Both the position numbers and the translations under genes were made by a program. The notes under the pieces are model-generated. The model was not told the DNA's origin, did no database searches, and saw nothing but the letters and a program-made list of their open reading frames with translations. From a virus, in the IMG/VR virus record IMGVR_UViG_3300032214_000611, positions 1 to 39,286 of that record: a DNA stretch of 39,286 nucleotides. One strand, 5' to 3'. This document shows positions 29,527-37,434 of this stretch, in pieces. Numbering within the stretch: position 1 is the first letter of the stretch; each line of letters starts with the position of its first letter.

Positions 29527-30027
29527 TTAGAGGGCTGCGTACTTGGCGGCGGGGGTGAACTTGCCGTCAACGTAGATGCGGGCTGGGAACTGGTTGAACA
29601 GCGTGCCCCTGCTGCTGACGTTGACGATCATGTCCTGCTCGATGAGAACCTTGCGGTCGCCCTTGCTGCCGGTGACCGCGAAGCGGTAGCCGTCGAGGTG
29701 GCGGACTTCGGCGTTGTCCAGTTCGCCCAACTTGGCGGAGATCTTATCGGCCCACGTCGCGACGGTTGCGTCGGCGAAGGCGGTCGCTGCGGCTGCGACG
29801 CGGCCCGCGTCGAGGCTGTACTCGCTGTTGATACGGTCACCGTCGCAAACGGTCAGCGAGCTGATGGCGCGCCAGTTGTTAGCCAGATGGCTGTTGTACA
29901 CGCCACGCAGGGCGGGGCCGAAGTGGCGGACGAGGGCGGCGAAGCGACGCTCGGTAAAGTCGACGAAATATGCTTCGAGGGCGGGCTTGTGGGCTTCAAG
30001 TGCGGCGATGTCGGTGGTGAAGGTCAT
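29527..30027 (-). CDS. First early gene, hypothetical
   Basis: 166 residues from MTFTTDIAALEAHKPALEAY, selected by the leader AGGAGTACCATCCAATG; an in-frame extension would read through the promoter. N-terminal helical half (VDFTERRFAALVRHFGPALR; AAATAFADATVATWADKISA) and a C-terminal beta-rich half (DGYRFAVTGSKGDRKVLIEQ; NVSSRGTLFNQFPARIYVDG). It is the first gene of the leftward early block and is thus likely expressed soon after entry. No family recognised; a host-takeover role is inference from position. Confidence 0.75.
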   Translation of the reverse strand: MTFTTDIAALEAHKPALEAYFVDFTERRFAALVRHFGPALRGVYNSHLANNWRAISSLTVCDGDRINSEYSLDAGRVAAAATAFADATVATWADKISAKLGELDNAEVRHLDGYRFAVTGSKGDRKVLIEQDMIVNVSSRGTLFNQFPARIYVDGKFTPAAKYAAL

Positions 30028-30045
30028 TGGATGGTACTCCTCGTT

Positions 30046-30088
30046 GGTGTTGATGCCCCCTCTTAGACGCTGCAACGCAGGGTTGCAA
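30046..30088 (-). promoter_or_regulatory. Repeated early promoter module, copy F (first leftward promoter)
   Basis: TTGCAA (30083-30088), 17 bases, TAAGAG (30060-30065), 6 bases, TCAACACC (30046-30053). Inner box TTGCAG is 13 bases inside. It is the outermost copy, next to the divergent control region. Confidence 0.65.
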
Positions 30089-30127
30089 TACACAAAATGC
30101 ACAGGGGTGAAAAAAAGTTTGGGGGCT

Positions 30128-30213
30128 GGATTGCATCACGGCGCAGCACGCCGTATCACGCTGTTGTGCGTCGCATTTAGGCACGCACGATACCTATGGA
30201 AAGGTCCGCCACT
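30128..30213 (+). promoter_or_regulatory. Divergent control segment before the zinc/primase-tail gene
   Basis: ACGGCG and CGCCGT (30137-30153 area) form a short stem. A plus-strand promoter is possible (TTGCAT, 17 bases, TATCAC), but the match is modest. The TTGCAT box repeats the motif of the leftward promoters. Confidence 0.3.
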
Positions 30214-30807
30214 ATGGCATATTTGAATAAAAGTGAAGCATTTGCGTTTATTAGCTCCCGCTACCCGCGTGGAGCCGATGTCGGGACGAAGGTCTACTAT
30301 CACGGCGACAGCACGCAGCGGCGTGTTGAGTTCACTGTTGCAGCCGAACAGGTGTGGCGCACAGACACAGGCGAGCGGGTCATGGGCCTCATTTGGTCTG
30401 GCGTATGCGCTACGTGCCAAGAGGGCTTCTTCCAGCCTTCACCTACGCACCCCAAGGAGCTGAACGAGCATTGCTCCTTCTGCTGCTCGCAGCGGTACGA
30501 CACTTATAACGAGGCTGACATTAAAATGTTCGACCCGAGGAAGGTCGCGGGGGTCGGCGGGCGTGCGGCCGTCAAGAGGCGTGGACGCATGGAGAACCAC
30601 GTCCTCGCGATCTGTAGCCTGTTCGTAGACATGGCTGTCGTAGACGCCGGAACGCTGGTGGATAGGGCGGTTGAGGCCCTGCCGCCGCCGGAGGCAGGAA
30701 AGCGGGACATCCGCCGACACAGCATCGTTCGCGCTATACAGAGCCTTAGCCGCGAGAAGGATGGGCCGCTGAAACTGGAAGGTGGAAAGATCTTCTTATT
30801 TGAGTAA
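30214..30807 (+). CDS. Zinc-knuckle protein carrying the primase-helicase C-terminal module
   Basis: 197 residues from MAYLNKSEAFAFISSRYPRG. ATG 30214 has AAAGG 9 bases upstream; ATG 30196 would add six residues. The N-terminal ~110 residues carry C65-A-T-C68 and H86-C87-S-F-C90-C91, consistent with a zinc-binding domain. Residues about 121-197 match the last ~76 residues of the minus-strand primase-helicase at roughly 53 of 76 positions by my count, including RGRMENHVL, GKRDIRR and SREKDGPLK. It is isolated on the plus strand in the control region. It may bind the same DNA or partner as the primase-helicase and act as a loader, competitor or regulator; that is inference. Confidence 0.82.
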   Translation: MAYLNKSEAFAFISSRYPRGADVGTKVYYHGDSTQRRVEFTVAAEQVWRTDTGERVMGLIWSGVCATCQEGFFQPSPTHPKELNEHCSFCCSQRYDTYNEADIKMFDPRKVAGVGGRAAVKRRGRMENHVLAICSLFVDMAVVDAGTLVDRAVEALPPPEAGKRDIRRHSIVRAIQSLSREKDGPLKLEGGKIFLFE

Positions 30808-30834
30808 AAAAGGCGCTGCAATTTAAGGCTGCGA

Positions 30835-30867
30835 TTTACATCACGTAATTTTATTACGCGGTGTAAA
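30835..30867. repeat. 33-bp imperfect palindrome
   Basis: Arms 30835-30849 and 30853-30867 match at 13 of 15 positions around TTT; the core CGTAAT-TTT-ATTACG is perfect. Typical size and symmetry for a dimeric regulator operator. AT-rich in a GC-rich genome. Confidence 0.7.
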
Positions 30868-30994
30868 TTGCGGTGTAAATACACGCTGGGGGGCAAAAAG
30901 GCGTGATGCAGCGATGCGGCGAGGGGAGTGTGCAGCACGGGGGTCGCGCTGCATATTTGACGGAAATCAGCCGTTTTTTGGCAATTTACACCGC
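30858..30994. repeat. Separated 14-bp inverted repeat
   Basis: GCGGTGTAAATTGC (30858-30871) and its exact complement GCAATTTACACCGC (30981-30994). A further partial copy GCGGTGTAAAT begins at 30870. The pair could support looping between two bound proteins. Confidence 0.65.
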
Positions 30995-31044
30995 GAAAAT
31001 CTCTGCACGCTGCAAAACGCGATGTACGCTGCAATGCATCAGGA

Positions 31045-31080
31045 GCTGGGGGAGGGGTTGGTTATGACCAACCCCCCAGC
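31045..31080 (+). terminator. GC-rich hairpin before the terminase genes
   Basis: GGGGTTGGT (31054-31062), loop TATG, ACCAACCCC (31067-31075), with outer pairing of GCTGG and CCAGC. Very stable but no T-tract follows, so termination is uncertain; it could also be a processing or packaging-related structure. Confidence 0.5.
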
Positions 31081-31221
31081 CGTGATGCACGCGATGCGAT
31101 GATGTGATGATGCGCCCCGGGGTGCTGACCCCCTCGGATTTGGTGGGCTTGCACGTCGGCCGGATCGGTCGTATATGTGGGGCGACTGGAAGCACTGTCA
31201 CGATTACGGAGCAAGCAGACG

Positions 31222-31656
31222 ATGGCCGGCGGACGACCGAGTACCTACACCGAAGAGATGGGCAACCTGATCTGTGACAAGCTCACAGAGGGCATGAGCG
31301 TGCGCAAGCTGTGCAAGATGGATGGCTTCCCGAACCCGTCGACGATCTATGTGTGGATCGATCGCTTCCCCGAGTTCGCCGAGCGCTACGCCCGCGCGCG
31401 CGAAACCGCCACGGAGGACATGCTCGAGGACATCCTCGAGATCGCCGACGACCCCACGATCGACACGCAGGAGAAGCGCGTGCGCATCGACACGCGCAAG
31501 TGGGCCATGGGCAAGCTCAAGCCGAAGAAGTACGGCGAGAAGACCACGCACGAGGTCGGCAACAAGGACGGCGAGACGCTGAAGGTCGACAACGGCATCG
31601 ACACCGTCGCCCTCACGCTGCAGATCGCCGATGCGCTGCTCAACAAGGGTGAGTGA
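31222..31656 (+). CDS. Terminase small subunit
   Basis: 144 residues from MAGGRPSTYTEEMGNLICDK. Helix-turn-helix near the N-terminus (GMSVRKLCKMDGFPNPSTIY, VWIDRFPEFAERYARARE), then a helical middle and the KWAMGKLKPKKYGEKTTHEV segment typical of small terminases. It binds the packaging site and feeds DNA to the large subunit. ATG 31222 has GGAG 13 bases upstream and is preferred to an in-frame extension. Its stop overlaps the large-subunit GTG (GTGA). Confidence 0.9.
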   Translation: MAGGRPSTYTEEMGNLICDKLTEGMSVRKLCKMDGFPNPSTIYVWIDRFPEFAERYARARETATEDMLEDILEIADDPTIDTQEKRVRIDTRKWAMGKLKPKKYGEKTTHEVGNKDGETLKVDNGIDTVALTLQIADALLNKGE

Positions 31657-33128
31657 CGCACGTCGTCATGCTCGACATCGAGGCCGCCCTAAAACAGCTC
31701 AAGCCGCTCGAACTGGTCCACGTCGACTGGCAGGCGCGCTGGCGTAAGACCGCGCGGCCGAACCAGATCGTACCTAAGACTGACTGGACCGAGTGCGGCT
31801 ACCTCGCCGGGCGCGGCTTCGGCAAGACACGCGTCGGCTCTGAGTGGCTCACACGCGCCGTCTATCAGGATCCGAGCGGCTTCGACAGCTGCGTGATCGC
31901 GCCGACCTATCAGGACGTCAAGTTCACCTGCTTCGAGGGTGAGAGCGGGATCCTGTCCGTGCTGCCGCCCGAGCTGCTCGTCGAGCACAACAAGTCCGAC
32001 ATGATCATCAAGATGCGCAACATCGCCGGCGGCGTCAGCACGATACGCGGCTTCACGGCCGAGAAGCCCGAGCGACTGCGCGGGCCGCAGCACACGCGCG
32101 GCTGGTTCGACGAGCTGGCGGCGTGGCAGTATGACGAGGACACGTGGGACATGGCCATGATGGGCCTGCGCCTCGGCACCGACCCGCAGGTGCTGTGGAC
32201 GACGACGCCCAAGCCCAAGGAACTGATCCGTCGCCTGAGCGCGCCACAGGACCAGCGCATCATCGTGCGCGGCTCGACCTTCGACAACAAGGCCAACCTG
32301 CCCGACAGCTTCTTCAAGCAGCTCGAGCAGTACGAGGGCACGACGATCGGCAGGCAGGAGCTGTACGGCGAGCTGATCGACCCCGAAGAGAGCGGCATCA
32401 TCAAGCGCAGCGACTTCCGCCTGTGGCCGTCCAAGCAGCCGCTGCCCGCCTTCGACTACATCATCATGAGCCTCGACACCGCCTTCACCGAGGCGACGTA
32501 CGACAAGAAGAAGGGCGACCCCGACAGCACGGCCTGCGTCGTGATGGGCAGCTTCCACGACAAGGAGGGCAACAGCCACCTCATCGTGCTCGACTGCTGG
32601 TCGGAGCAGCTCGGCATGCCCGACCTGATCAAGCGCGTGAAGCGCGAGCTGAACACGGCCTATGGCGGCGACGAGGACGCGGCGCTGGTCAAGCCGCTCT
32701 TCGGCAGCGACAAGCCCCGCACGTCGGGGCGCAAGCCGGACATGCTGCTGATCGAGGACAAGGGCAGCGGCATCAGCCTGCGGCAGATGCTCGAGCGTGA
32801 GGGGATCCTCGCCTACGCCTACAACCCCGGCCGCGCCGACAAGCTGGCGCGTCTGCACATGGTCAGCCACATCTTCGCCCGCAAGCGCGTCTGGCTGCCT
32901 GAGAGCGACGCGCACCCCGGCCGACCGCGCAACTGGATCGAGCCGATGCTGGCGCAGGTGTGCGCCTTCACCGGCCCGGGCAGCATCAAGCACGACGACT
33001 ACGTCGACGCCCTGACGCAGGTCGTCAGGCTCTGCATCGACAAGGGGCTGGTCTCCGTGCTAAAGACTAAGAAAGACGAGCAGCAGCGGCCCCCGCCCAG
33101 CGCGGCGGTAAATCCGTACAGCCAGTAG
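31653..33128 (+). CDS. terL: Terminase large subunit
   Basis: 491 residues. ATPase: Walker A GRGFGKTR (53-60), Walker B WFDELAAW with D153/E154, coupling motif LWTTTPKP (181-188). Nuclease (RNase H-like): D275 in IMSLDTAFTEA, E368/D369 in LLIEDKGSG, and the late acidic cluster KHDDYVDALTQ (447-456). This is the packaging motor and genome-cutting enzyme. The GTG start couples to the small subunit; ATG 31668 is an alternative. The portal follows after 11 bases. Confidence 0.95.
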   Translation: MTHVVMLDIEAALKQLKPLELVHVDWQARWRKTARPNQIVPKTDWTECGYLAGRGFGKTRVGSEWLTRAVYQDPSGFDSCVIAPTYQDVKFTCFEGESGILSVLPPELLVEHNKSDMIIKMRNIAGGVSTIRGFTAEKPERLRGPQHTRGWFDELAAWQYDEDTWDMAMMGLRLGTDPQVLWTTTPKPKELIRRLSAPQDQRIIVRGSTFDNKANLPDSFFKQLEQYEGTTIGRQELYGELIDPEESGIIKRSDFRLWPSKQPLPAFDYIIMSLDTAFTEATYDKKKGDPDSTACVVMGSFHDKEGNSHLIVLDCWSEQLGMPDLIKRVKRELNTAYGGDEDAALVKPLFGSDKPRTSGRKPDMLLIEDKGSGISLRQMLEREGILAYAYNPGRADKLARLHMVSHIFARKRVWLPESDAHPGRPRNWIEPMLAQVCAFTGPGSIKHDDYVDALTQVVRLCIDKGLVSVLKTKKDEQQRPPPSAAVNPYSQ

Positions 33129-33139
33129 GATCGAGCACG

Positions 33140-35677
33140 ATGGACGAAGACGAAATGCCCGAGGGCGAGTATCAGGAACTGCCCGAAGTCGGGGACGATG
33201 TCGAAGACACGCCCGACGGCGGGGCGATCGTCCGCCTCGATGACGAGGACGAGCCTCGCCCAGCCGACAGTGAGTTCTACGCCAACCTCGCCGAGGACAT
33301 GTCCGAGACCGAGCTGTCTCACCTGTCGACCACCTACCTCGACCTGATCTCACGCGACAAGGAGGCGCGCAAGAAGCGCGACGAGCAGTACGAAGAGGGC
33401 CTACGCCGCACCGGTCTGGGCGACGACGCGCCCGGCGGCGCGTCCTTCCAAGGCGCGAACAAGGTCGTCCACCCGCTCATGACCGAGGCCTGCGTCGACT
33501 TCGCGGCACGTGCCATGAAGGAGATCTTCCCGCCGCAGGGCCCGGCCAAGGACTACATCCCCGGCGAGGCGACGCAGGAGAAGGTCAACAAGGCCAAGCG
33601 CAAGAGTTCCCTGCTCAACTGGCAGATGACGGTGCAGTGCCCCGAGGTGCGTGCCGAACTCGAGCAGCTAATGACGCAGGTGCCGCTGGGCGGCGCACAG
33701 TACCTCAAGCTGGGCTGGGACGAGCGGCGCAACCGGCCGACGTTCCTGTTCGTGCCGATTGACGACATCTACCTGCCCTACGCCGCCACCAACTTCTACA
33801 CGGCGCAGCGCCGCACGCACGTCCAGTACCTGACGCAGCTCGACTATGAGGAGCGCGTGGCCGAGGGCATGTACCGCGACGTCGAGCTGACGCTGTCGGG
33901 CATGGAGCCCGAGCAGTCCGTCGCCGGTGTGGCCAACGACAAGATCGAGGGCCGCGACCCGACCAGCTACAACGAGGACGGCCTGCGCATCGTCTACGAG
34001 ATCTACGCCATGACGCGGATCGGCGAAGACGAGGAGGCCTACCCCTACATCATCAGCATCGACAAGCCGAGCGGCAAGGTGCTCTCGATCTACCGCAACT
34101 GGATCGAGGAGGACGAATACCCCGAGGAGATGCAGTGGTTCGTCGAGTGGCCCTTCATCCCGTGGCGGGGCGCGTACCCGATCGGCCTGCCGCACATGAT
34201 CGGCGGCCTGTCCGGCGCGGCGACGGGCGCACTGCGCGCCCTGCTTGACAGCGCGCACATCCAAAACAGCCAGACCATGCTCAAGCTCAAGGGCGGCACG
34301 GCCGGCGGGCAGAGCCTGTCGATCCAGCCCGGCCAGACCGAGGAGATCGAGGGCGGCCTGAACGTCGACGACGTGCGCAAGCTGGCCATGCCGTTGCCGT
34401 ACAACCCGCCTTCGCCGGTCCTGTTCCAGCTGCTGGGCTTCCTCGTCGAGGCGGGCAAGGGCGTCGTGCGCACGTCCATGGACGACATCGCCGACGGCAA
34501 CCCCAACGCGCCGGTCGGCACGACGCTGGCCAAGCTCGAGCAGGGCGCGGTCGTCTACTCGGCCATCCACGCCCGCCTGCACGACGCCATGGCGCGCATG
34601 CTGCGGATCCTCGACCGCCTCAACGGCCACAACCTCGACGACGACCGCCTCGAGCAGGACGCGGGCGAGGAGCTGGCGTCGCGCGCTGACTTCGACGGCG
34701 TCCTCGACGTCGTGCCGGTGTCCGACCCGAACATCTTCAGCGAGGCGCAGCGCTATGCGCAGGTGCAGGCCGTGGCCCAGCGCGCGGCCGCGATGCCGCA
34801 GCTGTACAACATGCGCAAGGTCGAGGAGCGTATCCTTGAGACGCTCAAGATCCCGAACGCCAAAGACCTGCTCAACCCGCCGGTGGAGCCGACCGAGCAG
34901 AACGCCGTCAACGAGAACGTCGCGGCGTCACTGGGCCGGCCGGTCACGGCCTTCCCCGAGCAGGACCACCTCGCCCACCTGCAGACGCACATCTCATACC
35001 TGATGAGCCCGACGTTCGGGTCGAACCCGATCTTCGCGCCGGTGTACATCCCCAACATCCTTAACCACATCAAGGAGCACGTCGCCCTGTGGTACGCCTC
35101 GACCGTCTTCGACGTGTCGACCGAGGCCATGGGCGGCAAGGATCTGGGCGACGCCATGCGCGAGATGGACAAGAAGGACGTGCAGGGTCGCAAGGCCCTC
35201 GACCGCATGCTCTCCGAGGCCAGCACGGCCGCCCTGACCGAGGGCAGCCAGCTCTTCCAGCAGGTGCCGCAGATCATCCAGCAGGCGCAGCAGATCATGC
35301 AGCAGTTCCAACAGCCGCCGATGCAGGATCCGCGCCTCGCCATCGAGACGCAGAAGCTGCAGCTCGAGGGGCAGAAGGCGCAGCAGGACGCCCAGAAGGC
35401 GCAGATGGACATGCAGATGGACGGCCAGCGCATGCAGATGGCGGCCCAGAAGATGCAGCAAGACGCCCAGATGGACGCCGCAGAGCTGCAGGCCAAGGTC
35501 GCCATGGAGCAGCAGCGTCAGCAGTCCGAGGACGCGCGCACGGCCGCAGAGCTGCAGGCGCGCATGAGCATGAACAGTCAGGACAACCAGACGGCCATGG
35601 CGCTCGCGCAGGCCGAGATCGTGTCCGGCGAACGCATCGCGGTCTCCACGGGGACCGGGATAAACCCCAACCCGTAG
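33140..35677 (+). CDS. Portal protein
   Basis: 845 residues, in the size range of podovirus portal proteins. An acidic N-terminus (about 50 residues), then RDEQYEEGLRRTGLGDDAPG, GANKVVHPLMTEACVDFAAR, PIDDIYLPYAATNFYTAQRR and FVEWPFIPWRGAYPIGLPHM, as expected for the portal ring. The C-terminal ~120 residues are Gln/Met/Ala-rich coiled coil (QKLQLEGQKAQQDAQKAQMD), likely the barrel or a flexible tail inside the head. It forms the dodecameric DNA channel at the head vertex. Position after the terminase supports the call. Confidence 0.92.
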   Translation: MDEDEMPEGEYQELPEVGDDVEDTPDGGAIVRLDDEDEPRPADSEFYANLAEDMSETELSHLSTTYLDLISRDKEARKKRDEQYEEGLRRTGLGDDAPGGASFQGANKVVHPLMTEACVDFAARAMKEIFPPQGPAKDYIPGEATQEKVNKAKRKSSLLNWQMTVQCPEVRAELEQLMTQVPLGGAQYLKLGWDERRNRPTFLFVPIDDIYLPYAATNFYTAQRRTHVQYLTQLDYEERVAEGMYRDVELTLSGMEPEQSVAGVANDKIEGRDPTSYNEDGLRIVYEIYAMTRIGEDEEAYPYIISIDKPSGKVLSIYRNWIEEDEYPEEMQWFVEWPFIPWRGAYPIGLPHMIGGLSGAATGALRALLDSAHIQNSQTMLKLKGGTAGGQSLSIQPGQTEEIEGGLNVDDVRKLAMPLPYNPPSPVLFQLLGFLVEAGKGVVRTSMDDIADGNPNAPVGTTLAKLEQGAVVYSAIHARLHDAMARMLRILDRLNGHNLDDDRLEQDAGEELASRADFDGVLDVVPVSDPNIFSEAQRYAQVQAVAQRAAAMPQLYNMRKVEERILETLKIPNAKDLLNPPVEPTEQNAVNENVAASLGRPVTAFPEQDHLAHLQTHISYLMSPTFGSNPIFAPVYIPNILNHIKEHVALWYASTVFDVSTEAMGGKDLGDAMREMDKKDVQGRKALDRMLSEASTAALTEGSQLFQQVPQIIQQAQQIMQQFQQPPMQDPRLAIETQKLQLEGQKAQQDAQKAQMDMQMDGQRMQMAAQKMQQDAQMDAAELQAKVAMEQQRQQSEDARTAAELQARMSMNSQDNQTAMALAQAEIVSGERIAVSTGTGINPNP

Positions 35678-35690
35678 AAAGGCACGGACG

Positions 35691-35831
35691 ATGAAAAAGA
35701 ATGACGCAGTCCTGAGCAAGGGCAAGGCAGCCGGCGGCATGACCGCCAAGAACACCAACATGCACAAGCTGATGAAGATGGGCCAGCACCCCAAGTTCGA
35801 AGTCAGCGGAGGCAAGAAAACCCCCGCATGA
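35691..35831 (+). CDS. 46-residue basic protein
   Basis: MKKNDAVLSKGKAAGGMTAK, NTNMHKLMKMGQHPKFEVSG, GKKTPA. Highly basic. The ATG stands 13 bases after the portal stop, and the stop overlaps the next ATG as ATGA. It lies within the head operon, so it may be a small head-interior or assembly factor; function unknown. Confidence 0.7.
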   Translation: MKKNDAVLSKGKAAGGMTAKNTNMHKLMKMGQHPKFEVSGGKKTPA

Positions 35832-36022
35832 AAATCGAAGTCCTCCTCCAGCGTTTCGAACTTGAGCAAGCAAGGCTCGCGGCCGAGGCGCTGGAACGTC
35901 CAGCGGGAAAGGACGGCTTCGACTACGGTCGGGCCGTCGGGATGTATGCGGGCCTCGAACAAGCAAAGCGTATCCTGATCGACCTTGTGGCCGAGAGGGA
36001 GCGCAAAGACTTTAATCTCTAA
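35828..36022 (+). CDS. 64-residue helical protein
   Basis: MKIEVLLQRFELEQARLAAE, ALERPAGKDGFDYGRAVGMY, AGLEQAKRILIDLVAERERK. Two helices around a GxDYGRxxGxYxGLEQA motif; small proteins of this type occur near the portal in related phages, without known function as far as I recall. Coupled to the previous gene. Confidence 0.75.
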   Translation: MKIEVLLQRFELEQARLAAEALERPAGKDGFDYGRAVGMYAGLEQAKRILIDLVAERERKDFNL

Positions 36023-36043
36023 CCCTGCAAAAAGGAGCGCAAC

Positions 36044-36472
36044 ATGCAGGAACTGGCAAATAAAGTAGAGTTTGGCTACGACAGCGAGGACGAGGCGTTT
36101 CCGCCTTGCGATCCGGGCGTACAGCCGTTCGGCAGCCGCGTACTGGTTCAGATACGCACGCCGAAGCAGAAGACCAAGGGCGGGATCATCCTGACCACGG
36201 AGACGCGTGAAACGGACGCGTGGAACACGCAGATCGCAAAGGTGATCGGCGTGGGCGAACTGGCATTCAAAAACCGCACGAGCATGGAGCCGTGGCCCGA
36301 AGGGAGCTGGTGTAAGCCCGGCGACTTCGTCCGCGTGCCCAAGTATGGTGGCGACCGCTGGACCGTCAAAACCGCCGACGGCGCAGATGAAGCGCTGTTG
36401 GTAATCTTCAACGACCTCGATCTGATCGGCAAGGTGACGGGCGACCCGCTCGGCATCAAGGCCTTCATCTGA
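36044..36472 (+). CDS. GroES-like co-chaperonin
   Basis: 142 residues. After a ~25-residue N-terminal extension comes the Cpn10 pattern: PFGSRVLVQI (28-37), mobile loop TPKQKTKGGIIL (39-50) whose I48-I49-L50 corresponds to the IVL that binds GroEL, AKVIGVGELAF (65-75) and KPGDFVRVPKYGG (91-103). It probably caps host GroEL to fold the capsid protein, as T4 gp31 does. The position between portal and capsid genes fits this. It has a GGAG site 6 bases before ATG. The tail beyond residue 120 is longer than in host GroES. Confidence 0.88.
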   Translation: MQELANKVEFGYDSEDEAFPPCDPGVQPFGSRVLVQIRTPKQKTKGGIILTTETRETDAWNTQIAKVIGVGELAFKNRTSMEPWPEGSWCKPGDFVRVPKYGGDRWTVKTADGADEALLVIFNDLDLIGKVTGDPLGIKAFI

Positions 36473-36500
36473 TCGATAAGGCTACAACAGGGAGCCGGTT

Positions 36501-37418
36501 ATGGCAGACAATGTAATGACGGAAAACGACGACGAGGAACTGGTCCCCGTCGAAGAGCAGCCCGAGGAGGGCGAAGAGCAGGCCGCCGACGAGGCGGACG
36601 AGGATGACGACGAGGATGCACGCCTCGCCGCCAGCGAGGACGACAGCGACGAGGAGATTACGGCCAGTAATCGACGCCGCCGCGAGCGTCGCCGCGATCG
36701 CGTCCGCAAGGCACGGGACGACGCCGAACGGCAGATCCAGAACCTCAAGCAGCAAAACGCGGAGATGCTCCGCCGTCTTGCCGCCGTCGAGGGGCACGCG
36801 GTCAACAGCAACGCCAAGACGCTGGATGAGCGCATCGCCAAGACGCAGCGCGACATCCAGCAGGCCGAGCACTTCATCGCCAAGGCGACTGAGGCGGGCA
36901 ACGGGGAAGACGTCGTGGCGGCCATGCGCATCCGCGATCAGGCGATCGCCGAGGCGCAGCAGCTCGTCGGAGCGAAGCAGCAGTTCGAGCAGGCTCGCAA
37001 ACAGGCTGCCGCACCGCGCGTCGACCCGAACGTGGTCAACTACGCCAAGGAGTGGATGAGCGCGAACCCGTGGTACGACCCCAATGGTCGCGACCGCGAC
37101 AGCGCTCTGACCAAGGCGATTGACAACGAACTGGCGCAGGAGGGCTTCAATCCCGCCTCACGCGAGTACTGGGAAGAGCTTACGTCGCGGGTCGCTGAGG
37201 CCTTCGACGGTGGCGAAGAAACCTCCGCCGCAAAACCGAAACGGCGTGGTCCGCCCATGGGCAAAACCCGTGAGCATGCACCGCGCAGCACTAAGAACGA
37301 AATATACGTGACACCCGAACGGAAACAGGCTATGATCGACGCTGGCGTATGGGATGACCCTGCACAGCGCCAACGCTATTTGAAGGCGTACAAGGCCTAC
37401 GACAGTTCGGCTCGCTGA
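36501..37418 (+). CDS. Capsid scaffolding protein
   Basis: 305 residues: a very acidic N-terminus (about 1-55), a basic patch (NRRRRERRRDRVRKARDDAE), a long coiled coil (about 65-175) and a C-terminal basic/globular end (TPERKQAMIDAGVWDDPAQR). Acidic plus coiled-coil composition and location just before the head proteins are typical of scaffolds that guide procapsid assembly and then leave. Site AGGGAG precedes ATG. Confidence 0.85.
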   Translation: MADNVMTENDDEELVPVEEQPEEGEEQAADEADEDDDEDARLAASEDDSDEEITASNRRRRERRRDRVRKARDDAERQIQNLKQQNAEMLRRLAAVEGHAVNSNAKTLDERIAKTQRDIQQAEHFIAKATEAGNGEDVVAAMRIRDQAIAEAQQLVGAKQQFEQARKQAAAPRVDPNVVNYAKEWMSANPWYDPNGRDRDSALTKAIDNELAQEGFNPASREYWEELTSRVAEAFDGGEETSAAKPKRRGPPMGKTREHAPRSTKNEIYVTPERKQAMIDAGVWDDPAQRQRYLKAYKAYDSSAR

Positions 37419-37434
37419 GAAGGAGTGAGACAAC

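Larger units (their letters stand above)
30808..31221. promoter_or_regulatory. Intergenic control region with palindromes and short repeats
   Basis: About 410 bases without a credible gene. It holds a 33-bp imperfect palindrome, a separated 14-bp inverted repeat, four CGCTGCAA-like boxes (30814-30821, 30947-30954 with final T, 31008-31015, 31027-31034), several GATGC/TGCATC motifs and a strong GC hairpin. CGCTGCAA is the complement of the inner box TTGCAGCG of promoter F. Candidate origin, operator array or packaging-adjacent control site. It lies directly upstream of the terminase genes. Confidence 0.6.

Noticed and set aside
30914-31102. 62-codon plus frame in the control region
   Set aside because: No ribosome site, overlaps the repeat boxes and hairpin, and no domain pattern.
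31689-32993. Minus-strand open frame of 434 codons
   Set aside because: Shadow of the large terminase; the terminase frame carries all ATPase and nuclease motifs.
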